Positions 31,465 to 44,009 are shown, counted from the first letter of the stretch. The stretch is 64,000 nt of DNA from Strobilurus pachycystidiatus (GCA_019915135.1 JAHLMK010000001.1:372001-436000), one strand, 5' to 3'. The notes: generated by a model from the sequence alone, not told the origin. Program-made: numbers and translations.

Positions 31465-32950
31465 TCAATAGCCGGCACCCCAAATTGCAGCCAACCGATC
31501 AGCTTCAGTTCCCGAACGCCCCCAGAAACCAACAAGACCCCAAGCCTTCCCACCACTGCCAGCATCCGTGGGCACGGTGGTCGTCAAACAATCGGACGTC
31601 GATACTCCTCCTTTCAACACCCTCCCCAAGTTTGTAGTCAACTGGAGATAGAAGACGCGCGTAGTGTCGTTGTACTTGCCACTGCACGCAGTGACGCTGG
31701 TCACTCGCTCTGTCCCGCTGAGAGTCAGCGTAGTGGCGGTTCCACCAGTGCCACCATGTGAGAGTGTGGCAGTGGACCCGCTGGGATAGGTCAAAGAGTA
31801 CGAAACGGCGTCGACACGGTTGCCAGCCCGGATAGTGATGGAAGTGATTTTGGGAACAGCAGTCGTGGTGAGCGCCGAGGCGAGATCGTTGAAAGGATCT
31901 CCATGTGGCCCGCCGACAGGATCCGATATGCGCAGGGCGCTGGAGAGTGTCCAGGAAGCGATCGCGACGTTGGGATAGTGGTCGCTCAGAGGCTGATTGT
32001 TGGCGTCCACAAACGCGTCATTCTCGTTTCTGAACGCAGTGGTGATGAGCGTGGTGGCGGTTCCAGAGCGAACCAGGATCTTGTCCACGACTTCACATGC
32101 TACCATTGTGGCCTGGGTTGTCCCAGTTGGGAAGGGGAAGGGACACACCAACGCGTCTGTGCCGATAGCGGGCGGTACACCACCTCGAATGTTCTTCACC
32201 CAAGCGTCAACCGCTCCAGTGGTGCTAAGGAAACTCCTGAGACTGGCTCCGTCGACAGCATGCGTGTATCTCCCATTCGTGTCACCCATCACGACCACTG
32301 GCATACCCGTTGACCATATCGCTATGTAGTCTGCGACCTGTTGGATGTTGGCTGCACGCGCGGTGTGGTCAGCGTCATCGCTGCCAGCATCAGTATGGAG
32401 GTTGTACAGGTCGAAGTACATCCCGTCGGACACGCGTACGCGCATGTACGTGAATCCTTTGGGCGTGAGGCAGTCCCCGCCGTTGAGGTTGCACTTGTCC
32501 CAAGTGACACGGTCAAGGTCGATGTAGGGGAAATCAGAAAGGGTGTTCATGCCTGATCCGATCCCCGCCCCGCCTGTAAACTTTGGGTTTAGAGTCGAAG
32601 ACGTTCGGCACGGGATGTTCGATTATACCTGATGTCGGAGTGCGATAGGCATGAGTGTCACTCGCGTAGAGCGCGGCGTGGTAATTGAAGTCTTCTTCGA
32701 CGTTGATGACATTGTACGGCGCCAGACGCGGTGAGATGAGGGGTGTGTTTACTTCCGGGTTCCCACTGGACAGCGCGTCTTCCGATGTCAAGTCAGATTG
32801 GCCAAATATTGAGATCCAATGATATTTCCTACCTGGTAGACCAGCGACATTGTAGGACATCAAAGAAAATCCTCCAGAAGTCGTCGCTGCCTGCGCAACG
32901 GTCGAGAGAAGGCCAAGGACGGCGGAAGCGTACATCCCAGGGTGGACCAT
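31465..32950 (-). CDS. Secreted endonuclease/exonuclease/phosphatase-fold protein with jacalin-like domain
   Basis: Exons 32950-32833, 32778-32629 and 32573-31465 join in phase to 458 residues. Residues about 1-23 form a signal peptide (ASAVLGLLSTVAQA). The catalytic fold shows MSYNVAGLP (metal-site Asn), the acidic VEEDFNYH, GDTNGRYTH and PLSDHYPN (catalytic Asp-His), so a metal-dependent phosphoesterase is expected. The substrate could be nucleic acid, phospholipid or inositol phosphate. From about residue 320 a beta-rich segment (ITIRAGNRVDAVSYSL, LSHGGTGG, GFWGRSGTEADRLAAIWG) resembles a jacalin-type lectin domain. That suggests carbohydrate binding that tethers the enzyme. The joined sequence GLPDALSSGNP at the first splice is typical of this fungal family. 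The start could also be the second ATG at 32935. Confidence 0.85.
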
Positions 32951-34204
32951 CGCGGAATTCTGCACGAGGTTCAGTTGACACTGAGGCAACTTATAAAGTG
33001 TTCCCGGCGGAACCAATAATAACACCCCCAGGTCCCAGATAATTTCATTCGACTCCCATTGGCTGACTTTGGCTGACAACATGGCTGTATTCCATCCATA
33101 TGGCGCGCGAACAGGTGCAGGAGGTGGTCTGCCTTCGCCAGGCTGTATTCTGATGCCAAGAGATTGCGCCGTTCTAACTAGATGGACCCAGGTTCATGCA
33201 ATCACACCGTTGAAGCAAGTACCTCAAAGCGCAGTTGACCAGGAAACCAGGCCCTAGTAGCGAAGACTGTCGTTCACTGTAGGCGCAATCAGAGCGATGC
33301 ATGGAAACTTGCGGTCCGGCCATGGGAAGTCCATCGAAGAAAGTTCTGAATGAGTATCACGTTCATAAGACTCGACGTCGACGATACAACAGAAATAGGT
33401 TGCAGGGCTCACGTTCGTCGAGAGTGGGAGAGCTCCATGCACATGCCAGTCCTGGATCAAAAGCGAAGAACGCATAGTTTATTGAGTAAGAACGTTTAGT
33501 GAACGTTCGAGGCGTACAACGATCTGCAGGGACAGAAGAGATCGGCAATTGGATTTCAAACGGAGAAAGGAAAGAGGCTGAGCTGATGAAAGAGGTCGAG
33601 GGGAGGTCGAGGAACCGCTGTGATGAGAGAAGTCAGGGAAAAGCCACGAGTCGGATTGGTCGCGGTTCAGTTTCAATTTGACAATGACAGATGCACCTAG
33701 TGACCTATAACCATACATGGGCATGACCGTCCGCGAACGTCGATGACTGAAGGTAGCCAATGAAAGGCACGAAGATCTACGCGTCTGATCAGCGTCTAGA
33801 TGCGATCCGCGGGATGGTACCGAACACCGACAACCCCGTTCCATCAGCACTCCTTTTTGTGTGGCCATATCCTATAAGGCGATATGAGCATAGACCATAG
33901 CGATAGCGCCCATTCAGAATGGTTTAGTCCAACCACCGGCTTCATCCGCACGGGTGGATGTATTGAAGACTTTGCCAGCGATGAACTGGGACAACATCGT
34001 CCTGATGTCCTTGAATCGTAGGATGTTGGGGCTTGCTGTCATCCTTGCGCATAACAAATGGGAAGACCGAGTTTTGCTTGGTTGAGGATGACCTGGAATC
34101 GGCGTGATTTACCAATGCGTTCTGTCCGTCTACAATGCGAAACACAAGCCCAAAGTCCGAATAGATGAGTATACACTAAAATACAATCCGGGGAAATGCT
34201 CCTC
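32951..34204. other. Intergenic region, nothing recognised
   Basis: About 1.25 kb. A minus-strand frame at 33479-33868 (129 codons, Ser/Arg/Leu-rich) has no family motif and is not called. It should contain the endonuclease-fold gene promoter at its left side. Confidence 0.35.
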
Positions 34205-37083
34205 CTAGAACTACCCTCCAAGCGTGAGCATCGTTCTCAAAATGGATGTGCAACTGCTTACTCTAATCTGATAACTTCCACTAGCCTTGGTGAGGTACCG
34301 CACCCACTTGATGCTGTTGTAGTTGCTCTTTTCGAACACCTTCAAGAACCGCACGATGAGTCCACTCGACGTGAACATCAGCACCTGAAAGTCGACGTCG
34401 ATGGGCGGCCGTGCCCAAACCTGCCTCGTTGTCGTGCTCGTCAGCTCGGCCGTCCCAGAGAATGTGCATTCAGCACCGCCTTGTAAACGAGGAATCCTAC
34501 CAGACCAGAGATTCAGTCATGGATGTAACTCTGAGGGGAGGCAAACAAAAGACTGACTTCCAAACGACGACGTTCTCTCCGGGAACGTATTTAGCCTTGC
34601 CATTTGCAACCTGGCAATCGACACCAATCGTGTTGAGGGGTGTTGGTATGCGCAAAACAAGGTTCGTCGCGGAAAGCTTGTTCCCAAAATTCGTCTTGAC
34701 GGTCACATCGTATGACACCTTCGTCGTCCCAATCTCCGTGACGGTTGCGATGACCCGAAGGGGAAGTTTGACATTGGTGGTGGCGCGGTACCTGCGCCAT
34801 GGAATCAATCACTGCGCACCCAACTCGAGACCAGACCGCACCTCATCAGCTCGAATTCGCCATCCGGGGGAATGAAGCTGATGCTCCTGTCCGCGTCAAA
34901 GTCCGTGAGCCGTACACATTGGTGGAAGCGGCAGTCATCCAGCTCGACCGCGTCGCTCATGCCTTTCTCGCTCTTATCGATCACCAGCTTGTCGTTCAAC
35001 CCGAACTTGCACTCGGGGGTTCCAGAGAGGTACGCCCGCATTTGGATGTGTCCGTCAACATCTGCACGGAGGACGGTGCCTGCGAGACGAGGCCATCAGC
35101 ACAATCAGAATGTTGAACAAGAAACTAACCTTTCGCGGACATGGATAGATTGACCGTCTCAACGACGTCGACGAAGGCTTCGTTCTTTTTGTACTTGACA
35201 TCTCCGCGTCGCCAACTTGTCGCTCCAGTAGCCTGGGCAGTGATTTTGGAAGACTCTTCCGCAGCGATGGCCGACGAAACTATACTCTCTGTCGTGATAT
35301 AGCTTTTGAGGGTGTCGATTTCACTATTCTGTGGGTATCCAAAATCATTTATCTCTGCAAAAAATAGTCAGCAACCCAGTATAGGTTCTCCTCCACCCGT
35401 CCGCGGCAAGGTCGAGAAGGCACGTCTCGGCGGGTTCACGTGGAAAATGGCTGCGCGTGCACCCCAACACAAGCTGATTACAATGAGAAAAGACCACAAG
35501 CTCTTGGGCAAACCGCCTGAGCCCGCAAGTGTCAGCTGTGCCGTTGATCAGAAGCCAGCATCGAAAATGAAACCGAAAGAATTCACACAGAGCAGGGGCC
35601 GCGGATTCCGCGTAGCCATCACAAAAGCACTCGCAGTGATAGCTGTCTATCTGTGCCCTGATGCTGTCCGTATGACGCGCTAATCCTGAGCCAGGTCCTA
35701 CGTTCTGGGGGGAGGATAACCGAGATCTCGATATTGTGGAACTGCGCTCCACCAGCCGCTGCCGTTTGAAATAAGAACTGCTGAGCAAGGTGAATCGAAG
35801 TTGGATGAAATCGAGGTCAAGTCCGTACTAGCCGGACCTTGCTTGTCCGGTTTTCACCGTCTATCGCACCAAAGCAGGGTGGCGTAAAATCTGAATTCGA
35901 ATAGTAATTCTGAATAAACTTGATCTAAATTGTATTGTTCAGGACAGACCTTTGCAGAACACGCGGCATTGACAGTCCTGGGAGTCCTGCCACCTTGCAG
36001 CCTCGTTTACAGAATTCCTATAAAGACCCGAAAGCGATATGATTAAATCGGTGTCCAAATAGATGTCGCGCTTAGACATTGTGGCGGGTGTTGCGATCAA
36101 AATGCCTGGCCACTGAGGGCAGCTGGGAGATGAAATTCTTCTGGCCAATCACGAAATGGAGGACGGATCGACGGAGAGGTCGACATTGAATACATCCCAG
36201 TATGGCATGTGTCCGTCTTCGGTGTATCATACGCCGGAGTAAGGAGTGACAAAAGTTGTGGAAATGGAGCAGACGAGTTCTGGAAGTCTGTACTCAGAAA
36301 TGAGAGTTCGGCAATACGATAGATGAATGATATACTGACCTTTGATATTTGTGGATTCCTCCTTGATTGCATTGCCGGGTTATTACTGGGGCGCGTCCAG
36401 GCTCTGCCACGCGACGTCGGTGACCATAATAGCGGGGATTTCCGTTGTGGGTCCAGAGGTGTATGCGGAGCCGGAGATTGCAGGGCGTGGAATCGGGGCG
36501 GGAACGGGTGGAGGAACTGAATGGAATATCGGATGACGCACCGTCTATGAGCTCGTATATCAACACGAAGTTGTTCTTGATGGACTCTTCGTCGATTTTG
36601 CCGAAATATGACTTGCAGATGTTGATGAAGCGGTAGCAGAATTCAAATACGAGGGCCGCGTTGGCGTTTGTCCTGTGGGAGACTGGTAAGGCACAGTTGA
36701 CGACGGTAATGTGCGGGAAGCAGCGAAAGCCGGCGGTATATATGTGGCGAGTGGAATCATATGCGATACGCACTTTGTCACGGCGACGACGTAGAGGTTG
36801 TTGATCCGGACATGGAAGAAGCTGGTCGAGCCGAGTGTGATAATGGGCGAGCGGACGTCGCTGTTGGAGACGACCTGGATGCGGAACACGTCCGCGATGG
36901 ACCGCCTGTGTATTGGCTCAGAAACAAGCGGGAAGTGGGTCAATTGGCACGCACTTGAAGTCGGTCCGGTACAGCCGCGAGATGAGGACTTCTCCCTTCT
37001 GATTGAATATGAAGAAGGCCTGGTTGGGCGTGGTCAGCGTGCTGGTCGCCAAAGACAGTCGGAATGGCACCCACGGAGATCAT
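34205..37083 (-). CDS. apm4: AP-2 adaptor complex mu subunit
   Basis: Medium chain of the AP-2 clathrin adaptor; binds tyrosine sorting signals at the plasma membrane during endocytosis. Nine exons join in phase to 424 residues: 37083-37075, 37019-36955, 36905-36774, 36672-36542, 35354-35130, 35079-34842, 34791-34558, 34496-34262, 34210-34205. The N-terminal longin domain has [17 protein letters not shown] and [39 protein letters not shown] marks AP-2 rather than AP-1. The linker Thr that kinases phosphorylate is kept (QATG before WRR). The mu-homology domain keeps the signal-binding Phe and Asp (EAFVDVVE) and Trp (IKWVRY). RISF-type block [14 protein letters not shown] is present. The last exon encodes only the final Phe and stop. 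Intron 4 is 1187 bases, far longer than the others. Confidence 0.95.
35355..36541 (-). other. Unusually long intron 4 of the AP-2 mu gene
   Basis: Bounded by GTGCGT and TTTTGCAG on the minus strand; both flanking exons join exactly in the conserved [12 protein letters not shown] segment. The other introns of this gene are about 45-110 bases. Inside is a 147-codon minus-strand frame without known motif (35345-35788) and a small hairpin GCCGGAC...GTCCGGT near 35835. It may hold an inserted repeat or an intron-hosted RNA; neither could be identified. Confidence 0.7.
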
Positions 37084-37751
37084 GGGAGTATGAGGTCAAG
37101 CGTCGCCGATCGTTTGTTACGGCTTGTCCTCCTTCCACCATCAGCGTCGGCTGATCACCTGCAGTCTGCTCTGTTAGCCGCTGAACTGGGGCCACCCTCG
37201 CAGTGGCGGTCCTGTCTGAGTTCTGCTTGAATCCAGACGCAAATTACACGCCACGTACTCAGGATTCCCGAGACTGTCCTCAGTGACAGCCATCTTGCGG
37301 CCATTTTCTCACAAACTCATGGACATCCAATATCACATCTGCACGGGTCATATTGATTTCGGCGGATCCAGCGAGACAACGAGCCCTAAAATGACGGGTA
37401 AGCTCGCTGACTGATGCCTCTTCCGGTTCCCCACCTCAAATCCAGCCGCGCGTGTTCGTGATACCGTAACGCCGCCACTTACCCAGCATTTAGCCCCAGT
37501 CTTGCAAATCTCTCTCACCCAATCTATCTCCATCCGTGCAGCCGCCAGCGTGCAGTGGACCCATATCCCCTCCATCCCTTCTGTTCCGACCAGACAGTCT
37601 CCTTGCATATGTTAATGCCCATGCCCGCCCGCATAGTCCCGACCCGCCTCGTCTAGCAGCGTGTTACTGCACATTATACATCCCATCGCCAGCCTCCCCT
37701 TCTCGTCCCCGCGTTTAAAAACCCCTTCATCCAATCACCCTCCTTGCCGCG
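37084..37751. promoter_or_regulatory. Divergent promoter region, AP-2 mu and the 37752 gene
   Basis: 668 bases between two genes read apart. A TTTAAAAA stretch near 37715, about 35 bases before the plus-strand ATG, is the only TATA-like box noticed. Confidence 0.4.
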
Positions 37752-38333
37752 ATGCCTTTCACGGAGCTCATCACGCTCGTACACGCAACCTCCAACACCT
37801 TCGCTTCGCTCGCATCCTTCTACCGCATGTGGTGGACGCGTCAATCATCTCGGTCGGCCTATCCTTTTACCTTTTACGCCGACCTGAGCCGCCCCAGTGT
37901 CATCTACCTGGTCTCTGGATGGCATTCGGCATCAGATTACTCTCACTGGTGTGCAAGCGCCGACCGGCGCGCACTGTTAGACTCCCTCCCCGTGGTTGTC
38001 GCCATCTCACGCGTCGTACTCCTTAACATGGATTTTGACACCATTCCCCGCGCGCCGCGAGGTCTGCTGTGCGTGCAGGTTATCACCATCGAAGTGGATG
38101 GGACTGACGAGACCGACGATGGCGGTGGAGCTGGCACTTGGGTTTTTCGGGACATGGAGAACTCGTTGTCCGTGCAGTGGACGGGCTGTGGCGAGGACGT
38201 ACGCGCGCCCTTGACCCTATACCGCTTTACGATGTATGATGAGGGCGTCACGAGGGACCGCATTTCGGCGAGGACTCATGATTCCGAAGTCATGCTGATG
38301 AGACGCGTCGGCATTCCTGCAGTGCATGCCTGA
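37752..38333 (+). CDS. Protein of unknown function, possible dimeric alpha/beta-barrel (ABM-like)
   Basis: An intronless frame of 193 residues. The centre reads VIYLVSGWHSASDYSHWCASADRR...LLDSLPVVVAISRVVLLNMDF. This order (strand, GW-x-S, helix with W and a hydrophobic strand) resembles antibiotic-biosynthesis-monooxygenase-like barrels in fungi, where the pattern is GWxS-x(5)-HxxW. There is no signal peptide. The C-terminal half has a Gly/Asp-rich turn (DETDDGGGAG) and no recognised domain. Codon use and a clean start and stop support a real gene; the fold is only a guess. Confidence 0.6.
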   Translation: MPFTELITLVHATSNTFASLASFYRMWWTRQSSRSAYPFTFYADLSRPSVIYLVSGWHSASDYSHWCASADRRALLDSLPVVVAISRVVLLNMDFDTIPRAPRGLLCVQVITIEVDGTDETDDGGGAGTWVFRDMENSLSVQWTGCGEDVRAPLTLYRFTMYDEGVTRDRISARTHDSEVMLMRRVGIPAVHA

Positions 38334-40732
38334 ATTGACTTGGGTTATACGGAGTCTTATTTTTCGAATCGACATAGACCGCGTTATTCTTTCCGTAGCT
38401 TTCGTGTTTCTTTGCTTACTATCTGGTACTCTATCACACCTACTGTAATCGACTAGGAACTTTTTTCGTGGGGGGAAGGATGGGTGTTATATACGAAACC
38501 CAGCGCAGCTCCTGTATATCGAGCGTTTCACTTCCCCGCGGATGGCGCTCACGATCCACAATCGGGTATCGCGCTTCAATCCCATCTTCAATAATCATGC
38601 GCCTTTGACTATCTCATCATAGGTACCTTACCTGCCTATAGAAATCAGACTGTGGGAGCGCCATGTACTCAAGGAGATGGCAATTTGTTTTCATTTCTGG
38701 ACTTCGATCTCCCCAGCGCTTTCCATTCAAACACCATTCTCCATGGCCTTTCCACGCGCCTTGGACGAGATTTACACGTGCATAGCAATGGAAAAGGCGC
38801 TTTGGCCCAAGGGGATGCTCTGCTTTGATCGCAACAACAGCCAAGTCCAGGGTCTCTATCCAGGTCCCCGAGCCCGTATTGGAGGAGCGCGGTCCATCCC
38901 CGACTCGGAGGCGAATTGGCGCCTTGCTTGCGGAAGATGTTGAAGTCTATATGTTACTGTTTAGCATGACGACCACAGCATGCGGCGAACCACGGTGGGA
39001 CTGAGAGTGAATATTCAATCGCTGCACCGACAGCATTCCGCCAGACGAACGAGACCAACTATGACGCATGCGACCAGGACTCACGAAACTACAAGTGTAT
39101 GGTACTCCTACATCCTCTTCGGCGTCGGCCACAGCTCTATGTAAACCCCTGCGTGCCGCGACAGGTACAGTGCGTGGAATGGAGGAAACTTGTTTGAAGT
39201 TTCCATTCTACTTACTCTGGCGCCGCGGTCACTTTGTCTGAAGCCCCGCTGTCGGGGCTGGATTAGACTTGGCTATTGTATAATATGTAATACGCGCCCG
39301 TCCGCAGCACTGGGCCAGGTTCTCCTTTTCGAAGCGCTGTAGCAGTTTCGTCGCGTCCGAATCGCGTCAATGTGAGACTTTTCGACCTGGGTTGGCTCAA
39401 GCTTGCAGGCCTGTCTGGTGGCTATGATAATCTGCCTCGATGCTCTAGACAGCGTGATGACTTGTTTTTTCTGTCGGTGTAAGTCATCCTTCATTGGCAG
39501 CTTCCAATTCCACAAGGTTACATTACTATAGTAACCTATGAACATCCCGAGGTGCCATCCTGACAGATGACCATGCTGGTGCAACTAATGCATCGGTATA
39601 ACGGTTACTCTCTTGTTTGGCGCGCTTTGATATGTATCCCATATAGCTAACCCGAACCCCAACGTGTAGACTTCTTCATTCATAGATACGGATTAGGACG
39701 CTGCGGAGCGTGTGTTGGGGAGCTTCTGCTGATGTCAACGGTGGACCTCGGATCCGGAACGCTGGTGCTCATTGGCGCTCAGGCGGTAAGATTTCAATCA
39801 TGAAGTGCTGACAGACTACTTGTTGCTGACAGACACTCTTTTGTGCTGACTGTCTTTCCTCGGTCGACACTGGAGTCCTGTCTGTGTAAGGATAAACCGG
39901 GACTCAAAATTAGTTACTGCCATGCAATTCGTACGGCTCAAGCATTGCTTCTGCTGACAGACACTCAATTTGCTGACAGTCTTTCCTCGGTCGAGACTTC
40001 TATGTAAGGATTAACCGGAACTCTGAATTAGTACCGGTATGCGATTCTTACGGCTCTTCAAGAGATTGATTACTCTTCTTCTAGATGTATTCATTCTCGG
40101 GAAGTAAGGCCAGGTACTCATGGCCTCATGTTATACGCCGTGTTACGCGGTCTTTCTTCGCCTTATCCATGAACCAACTAAGTATACATTCTTTGAGTCA
40201 TCCATAGAATGGAACCAGACTCGATGTCCACGACGTTTTCGACGATCAAATGGACGCATCAGAGCCACGATGGCCGCGTCGCTCCGTCGATGTTGCGGGC
40301 AAATGGGGATGGCCAGGGTGTTTTTGGTATGATGATTCAATCAGGCGACTAGCTGCAGACCACTAACCCTGGAGTTGGGGCTGGCTCTGGAGTGCCCACG
40401 GGGACCTACAAGGGTATACATCTGGGCCTGGAAGGTCCCCGGCGATTCGGTGAGGATGGGAAGATGCCTTGCACGGTGCCTGTGATTTCTTGAGGGGCCG
40501 GTAGGCGAGGTTGGGTGTCGTAATTCTCACAGATTGTTACATGGAGGTCACTTCGATTTTCGTTCGTCTCGGTCTTTGTGGGAGTGAACTGTCTTTCTCT
40601 GGCCTGTGAACATGATCATGATGTGCCAAGAGAAAGCTGCAAAAATTCGGTCTGAGAGCTGAATTTGATGGGGTTACTATATTGGGAGAGACGCGTCTTG
40701 ACAGCGACGACCACAGCCACGACGACGGCGCG
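38334..40732. other. 2.4 kb intergenic region
   Basis: No frame with a recognisable motif. Contains the tandem duplication at 39824-40064. The last part is the promoter region of the SAPS gene; a plus-strand frame opening at 40665 runs into that gene in phase but is not used as the start. Confidence 0.4.
39824..40064. repeat. Imperfect tandem duplication, period about 128 bases
   Basis: Both units begin TGCTGACAGACACTC and share TCTTTCCTCGGTCGA, TGTAAGGAT(A/T)AACCGG, ATTAGT and TACGGCTC. The second unit is slightly shorter. No coding function seen. Confidence 0.75.
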
Positions 40733-43700
40733 ATGTTCTGGAGGTGCGGCGGGCGGTTCAGCACATGTGCATATGCTGAATGGCTGGGGCAGATTTGGAT
40801 TTAGCGCAGCGTCGGGCATCGACAGCCTGCTGGACAAGGACGACGTTTCGCTGGAGGCGATCCTGGACGAGGACGAGCTGCTGCAGGAGTGCAAGGCGCA
40901 GAACACGCGGCTGATCGACTATTTTTCGCGGGCGGACGTGCTGCAGCGGCTGCTGGGGTATGTGACGGGGACGATTGAGGGCGAGGAGCGGGGCCAGTTC
41001 AAGTGCGCCACAGTTGCTTCTGGCAGAGGGATGCTGACTGGCGCAGGTATCCGTACGTCGCGACGGAGGTGCTGTGCAGCGAGATCTGGTCGATTGTCGA
41101 GACGTGCGTGGCCGAGCAGGCCCAGCTGCTGGCCCCGTTCTGGGATGCCCTGCTCGACCGCTCGCCCGAGGAGATGCGCCTGCAGATGGTCATGGCCTCC
41201 CAATTTGCAAAGATCAACGCCGTCTTTCTCGGCAAAAAGCCAGCCGAGATGCTCGCCTTCATCCAGGGCCTGCCCAACGTCGTCGAGCGCATCCTGCGCC
41301 ACATCGAGAACCCTTCCTTCGTCGACCTCCTCGTCCGCATCATCCAGCTCGACGAGTACCCCGGCGGCGCCGGCGTCTTGGAGTGGCTCTCGGGCCAGAA
41401 CCTAATGGCCCACCTCATCGCCCGCCTCGCCCCCGAACGCCATCCCGAGCTGCACATCGTAATCGCCGAACTCATCAAGGGCATCATCTCCCTCGCCACG
41501 CCGTCCCCCGGCTCCAGCGTCACCGACAGCGTACAGAACGGCACCTCGTCCAACCTCTTTGCCCGCGAACTCGCCCGCCGCGAAAGCATCACCCAGCTCT
41601 TCGCGTACAGTCTCCAGCAATACGGACCCGACACCGCCGGCGCCGGCGACGAGGACACCTTCCCCAGCTTTGAATCATACACATCGTCTGTCACCCAGTC
41701 CATGGGCGTCATCATCGAGCTCATTCGCAAAAACAACTCGGACTACTTTGAGCCCTACCTCTTCCATACCCTCCGCAACCGCCTCATGCAGGTCCAGCAG
41801 CAGCTCTCCTCGCAACCCGAAAATGTCACCCGAGAGGCGCTCGAACAGACCATGACCGAAATGGTAGATCGCATGGGCGTCGTGCATCTTGGACCGGTAT
41901 TGGAAATTGTTAATGACAATCTCCCATCTCTGGTAGAATACCTCACATCTCCCCGTAGCTCGGTAGATTTCCAACTTCTTGACCGCACTACAGACGCTCA
42001 TCGACTCATCAGACAGGACCCGTGGCATCCACTGTCGGCACCGTTCTCCCGTTAACGTTCGAGCGGTTTAGAATATGCGAACTAATCGCAGAACTCTTGC
42101 ATTGCTCAAACATGTCTCTACTAAACCGACCAGCTGAGCAGAACAAGATCTACGATGGTCAGGGGCGCCTAACTGGTGGCCTGGCAGGTCTAGAAGAGCT
42201 CGCGAAGCTTGTGGACCTTCCCGATTCCAATAACCACGACTCCATGGAGGACATTGTCGACGAGATGGAGCCTTCCATGGAGCTGCCAATATCCCATTCA
42301 TCGCGGTCCTCGCGGTCATCGCATTCCCCTTCTCTCTTAGACTCTGACGATGATATGAGCGATGAAGACGCGATGGAAGCCATGGAGATCTACGAAGAAG
42401 TACCCATATCAACTACGCCACCAGTATCGTCATCTCCGAATACTTCTTCGCTAGTACCGCCAACAGAGGGCTCAGCGCTATCGCGAGTGCGCTCGAATAC
42501 TTCGGATTCGTCTACGACAGGGCGACGGTCAACGAGTTCGAAACGGAATTCGCGTCGGTTCGTGATACAGGAGTCTACATTGGACGAGCCAGTGTTCATT
42601 GGTGAAAAGATGAAGTCGCGGTTGCTGGAGCTGCAGGTAATGCCTGTCCTTCTGGTAAGCTTCGTTCTCCTATTTGCAGCTTTCTTCATTTTGTTAATGA
42701 GCCGTAGAACCTGTTCTTCGATTACCCATGGAACAATTTCTTGCATAGTGCAGTGTACGACATAATCCACCAAATATTGACAGGTAACCTTGAAAGTGGG
42801 TACAATCGGGAGCTTGCGATTTCACTGTTCCGGGATGCGCGTCTCATGTATCGGATTGTTGAGGGTCAGAAGCATAACGACGAGGAAAAGTATGTCCTTG
42901 CTCCCGTCTCCTTCATTCAGCTCACCTCTTCGTCTTACAGTGCCAAACCGAAAGGAGTCCGCCTTGGCTATATGGGACATCTGCAAATGATATCAGAGGA
43001 CGTGCTCATCGCGCTAGAGTCCTTCCCTCCCGAAGTACGGCTACTCATCATCCAGTATGCGCCCGACCCCGACTGGGACGAATACGTAACAGGGAGGTAT
43101 CTGGAGACGAAGCGGAGAGATAACATCCTGCTGGGTGGTGGCAAACCGGTTATTGGATCTCGTGGTCCAGCGGGTAGATGGCGAGTTGACGAGGAGGACT
43201 CCAATACTTTGTCACTGGCCGGAGGAAGTGGGAGCGGCGGTGAGATGAAGGGAGAGTTCAAGCGTGCCACGGGGTCAGGTACTCGGAGGGAGAATAGTGC
43301 GGACTTCGGGGCGGCGCCGATGGATGAGGACAGCGACGACGACGACGACGCTGCGCCACATGTGAGTTATGAACTCTTGCTTGATGGGGCCACTTCTGAG
43401 TATGGCATGCAGTTCTCGCGGTATCTTGCCCATGAGATGAACTCGGATAGCTTTGGCTCGGATGACGAGGATGAGGATGGGGGATGGTTATCGCGGTCGA
43501 GCTTTACGCTAGGCAATCCGCCAGTGACAGCACGACATCACAGTACAGAAAGACGGCCGCTGAGTGCTTCTGGGTTCGATGTATGTATCTTCTTCTGATC
43601 ATACAAGCAATACCTTAACTTCATTTAGGACGCGTTCCAACCATCGTCGCACGATGACCCATTCAGCTCTGCCGACGACGTACGTCTCCTTCATCATACC

Positions 43701-44009
43701 ACCTCCAATCATTTCAACGAGCCTCTCTAGGACGACGCCTTTGGCCCATTCTCAGACTCTGCCGCCGTGGCCAATAACGACGCCTTCTTCACGTCCCTCT
43801 CTGACGAGATGGCGGATAGTTCATTTGAGAGTTTCGGCGACTTTGGCGAGTTTCAGGGTGCGGGGAGTGGGAGTGATGATGAGGCGCCGCAGGATGGGGA
43901 GCTGACGCCGACGGCGGGGAGTTGGACGTTTGCGAGCGATTCGAGTGGGGAGGGGAGTCCGAGTCCGAGTGCTAGGAAGGTGGAGGTTGAGGAGGAAAAG
44001 GTGTCGTGA
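40733..44009 (+). CDS. SAPS-domain protein (regulatory subunit of Sit4/PP6-type phosphatase)
   Basis: Partner of the Sit4/PP6 catalytic subunit, acting in the cell cycle and nutrient signalling. Nine exons join in phase to 953 residues: 40733-40743, 40793-41002, 41047-41962, 42013-42636, 42708-42889, 42941-43361, 43413-43580, 43629-43679, 43731-44009. The 11-base first exon yields the family start MFWRFGF. SAPS blocks follow: LLDKDDVSLEAILDEDELLQE, CKAQNTRLIDYF, YPYVATEVLCSEIWSIVE, KKPAEMLAFIQGLP, TFERFRICELIAELLHCSNM, YDIIHQILTG and KPKGVRLGYMGHL. The tail is acidic and Ser/Asp-rich (DEDSDDDDDAAP) with SFESFGDFGEF near the end. Two introns (42890-42940 and 43362-43412) are multiples of three with good splice sites, so they could be missed or retained. 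Yeast relatives are SAP155/185/190. Confidence 0.93.

Noticed and set aside
33479..33868. A 129-codon minus-strand frame.
   Set aside because: Ser/Arg/Leu-rich without motif, splice partners or a likely promoter; treated as chance.
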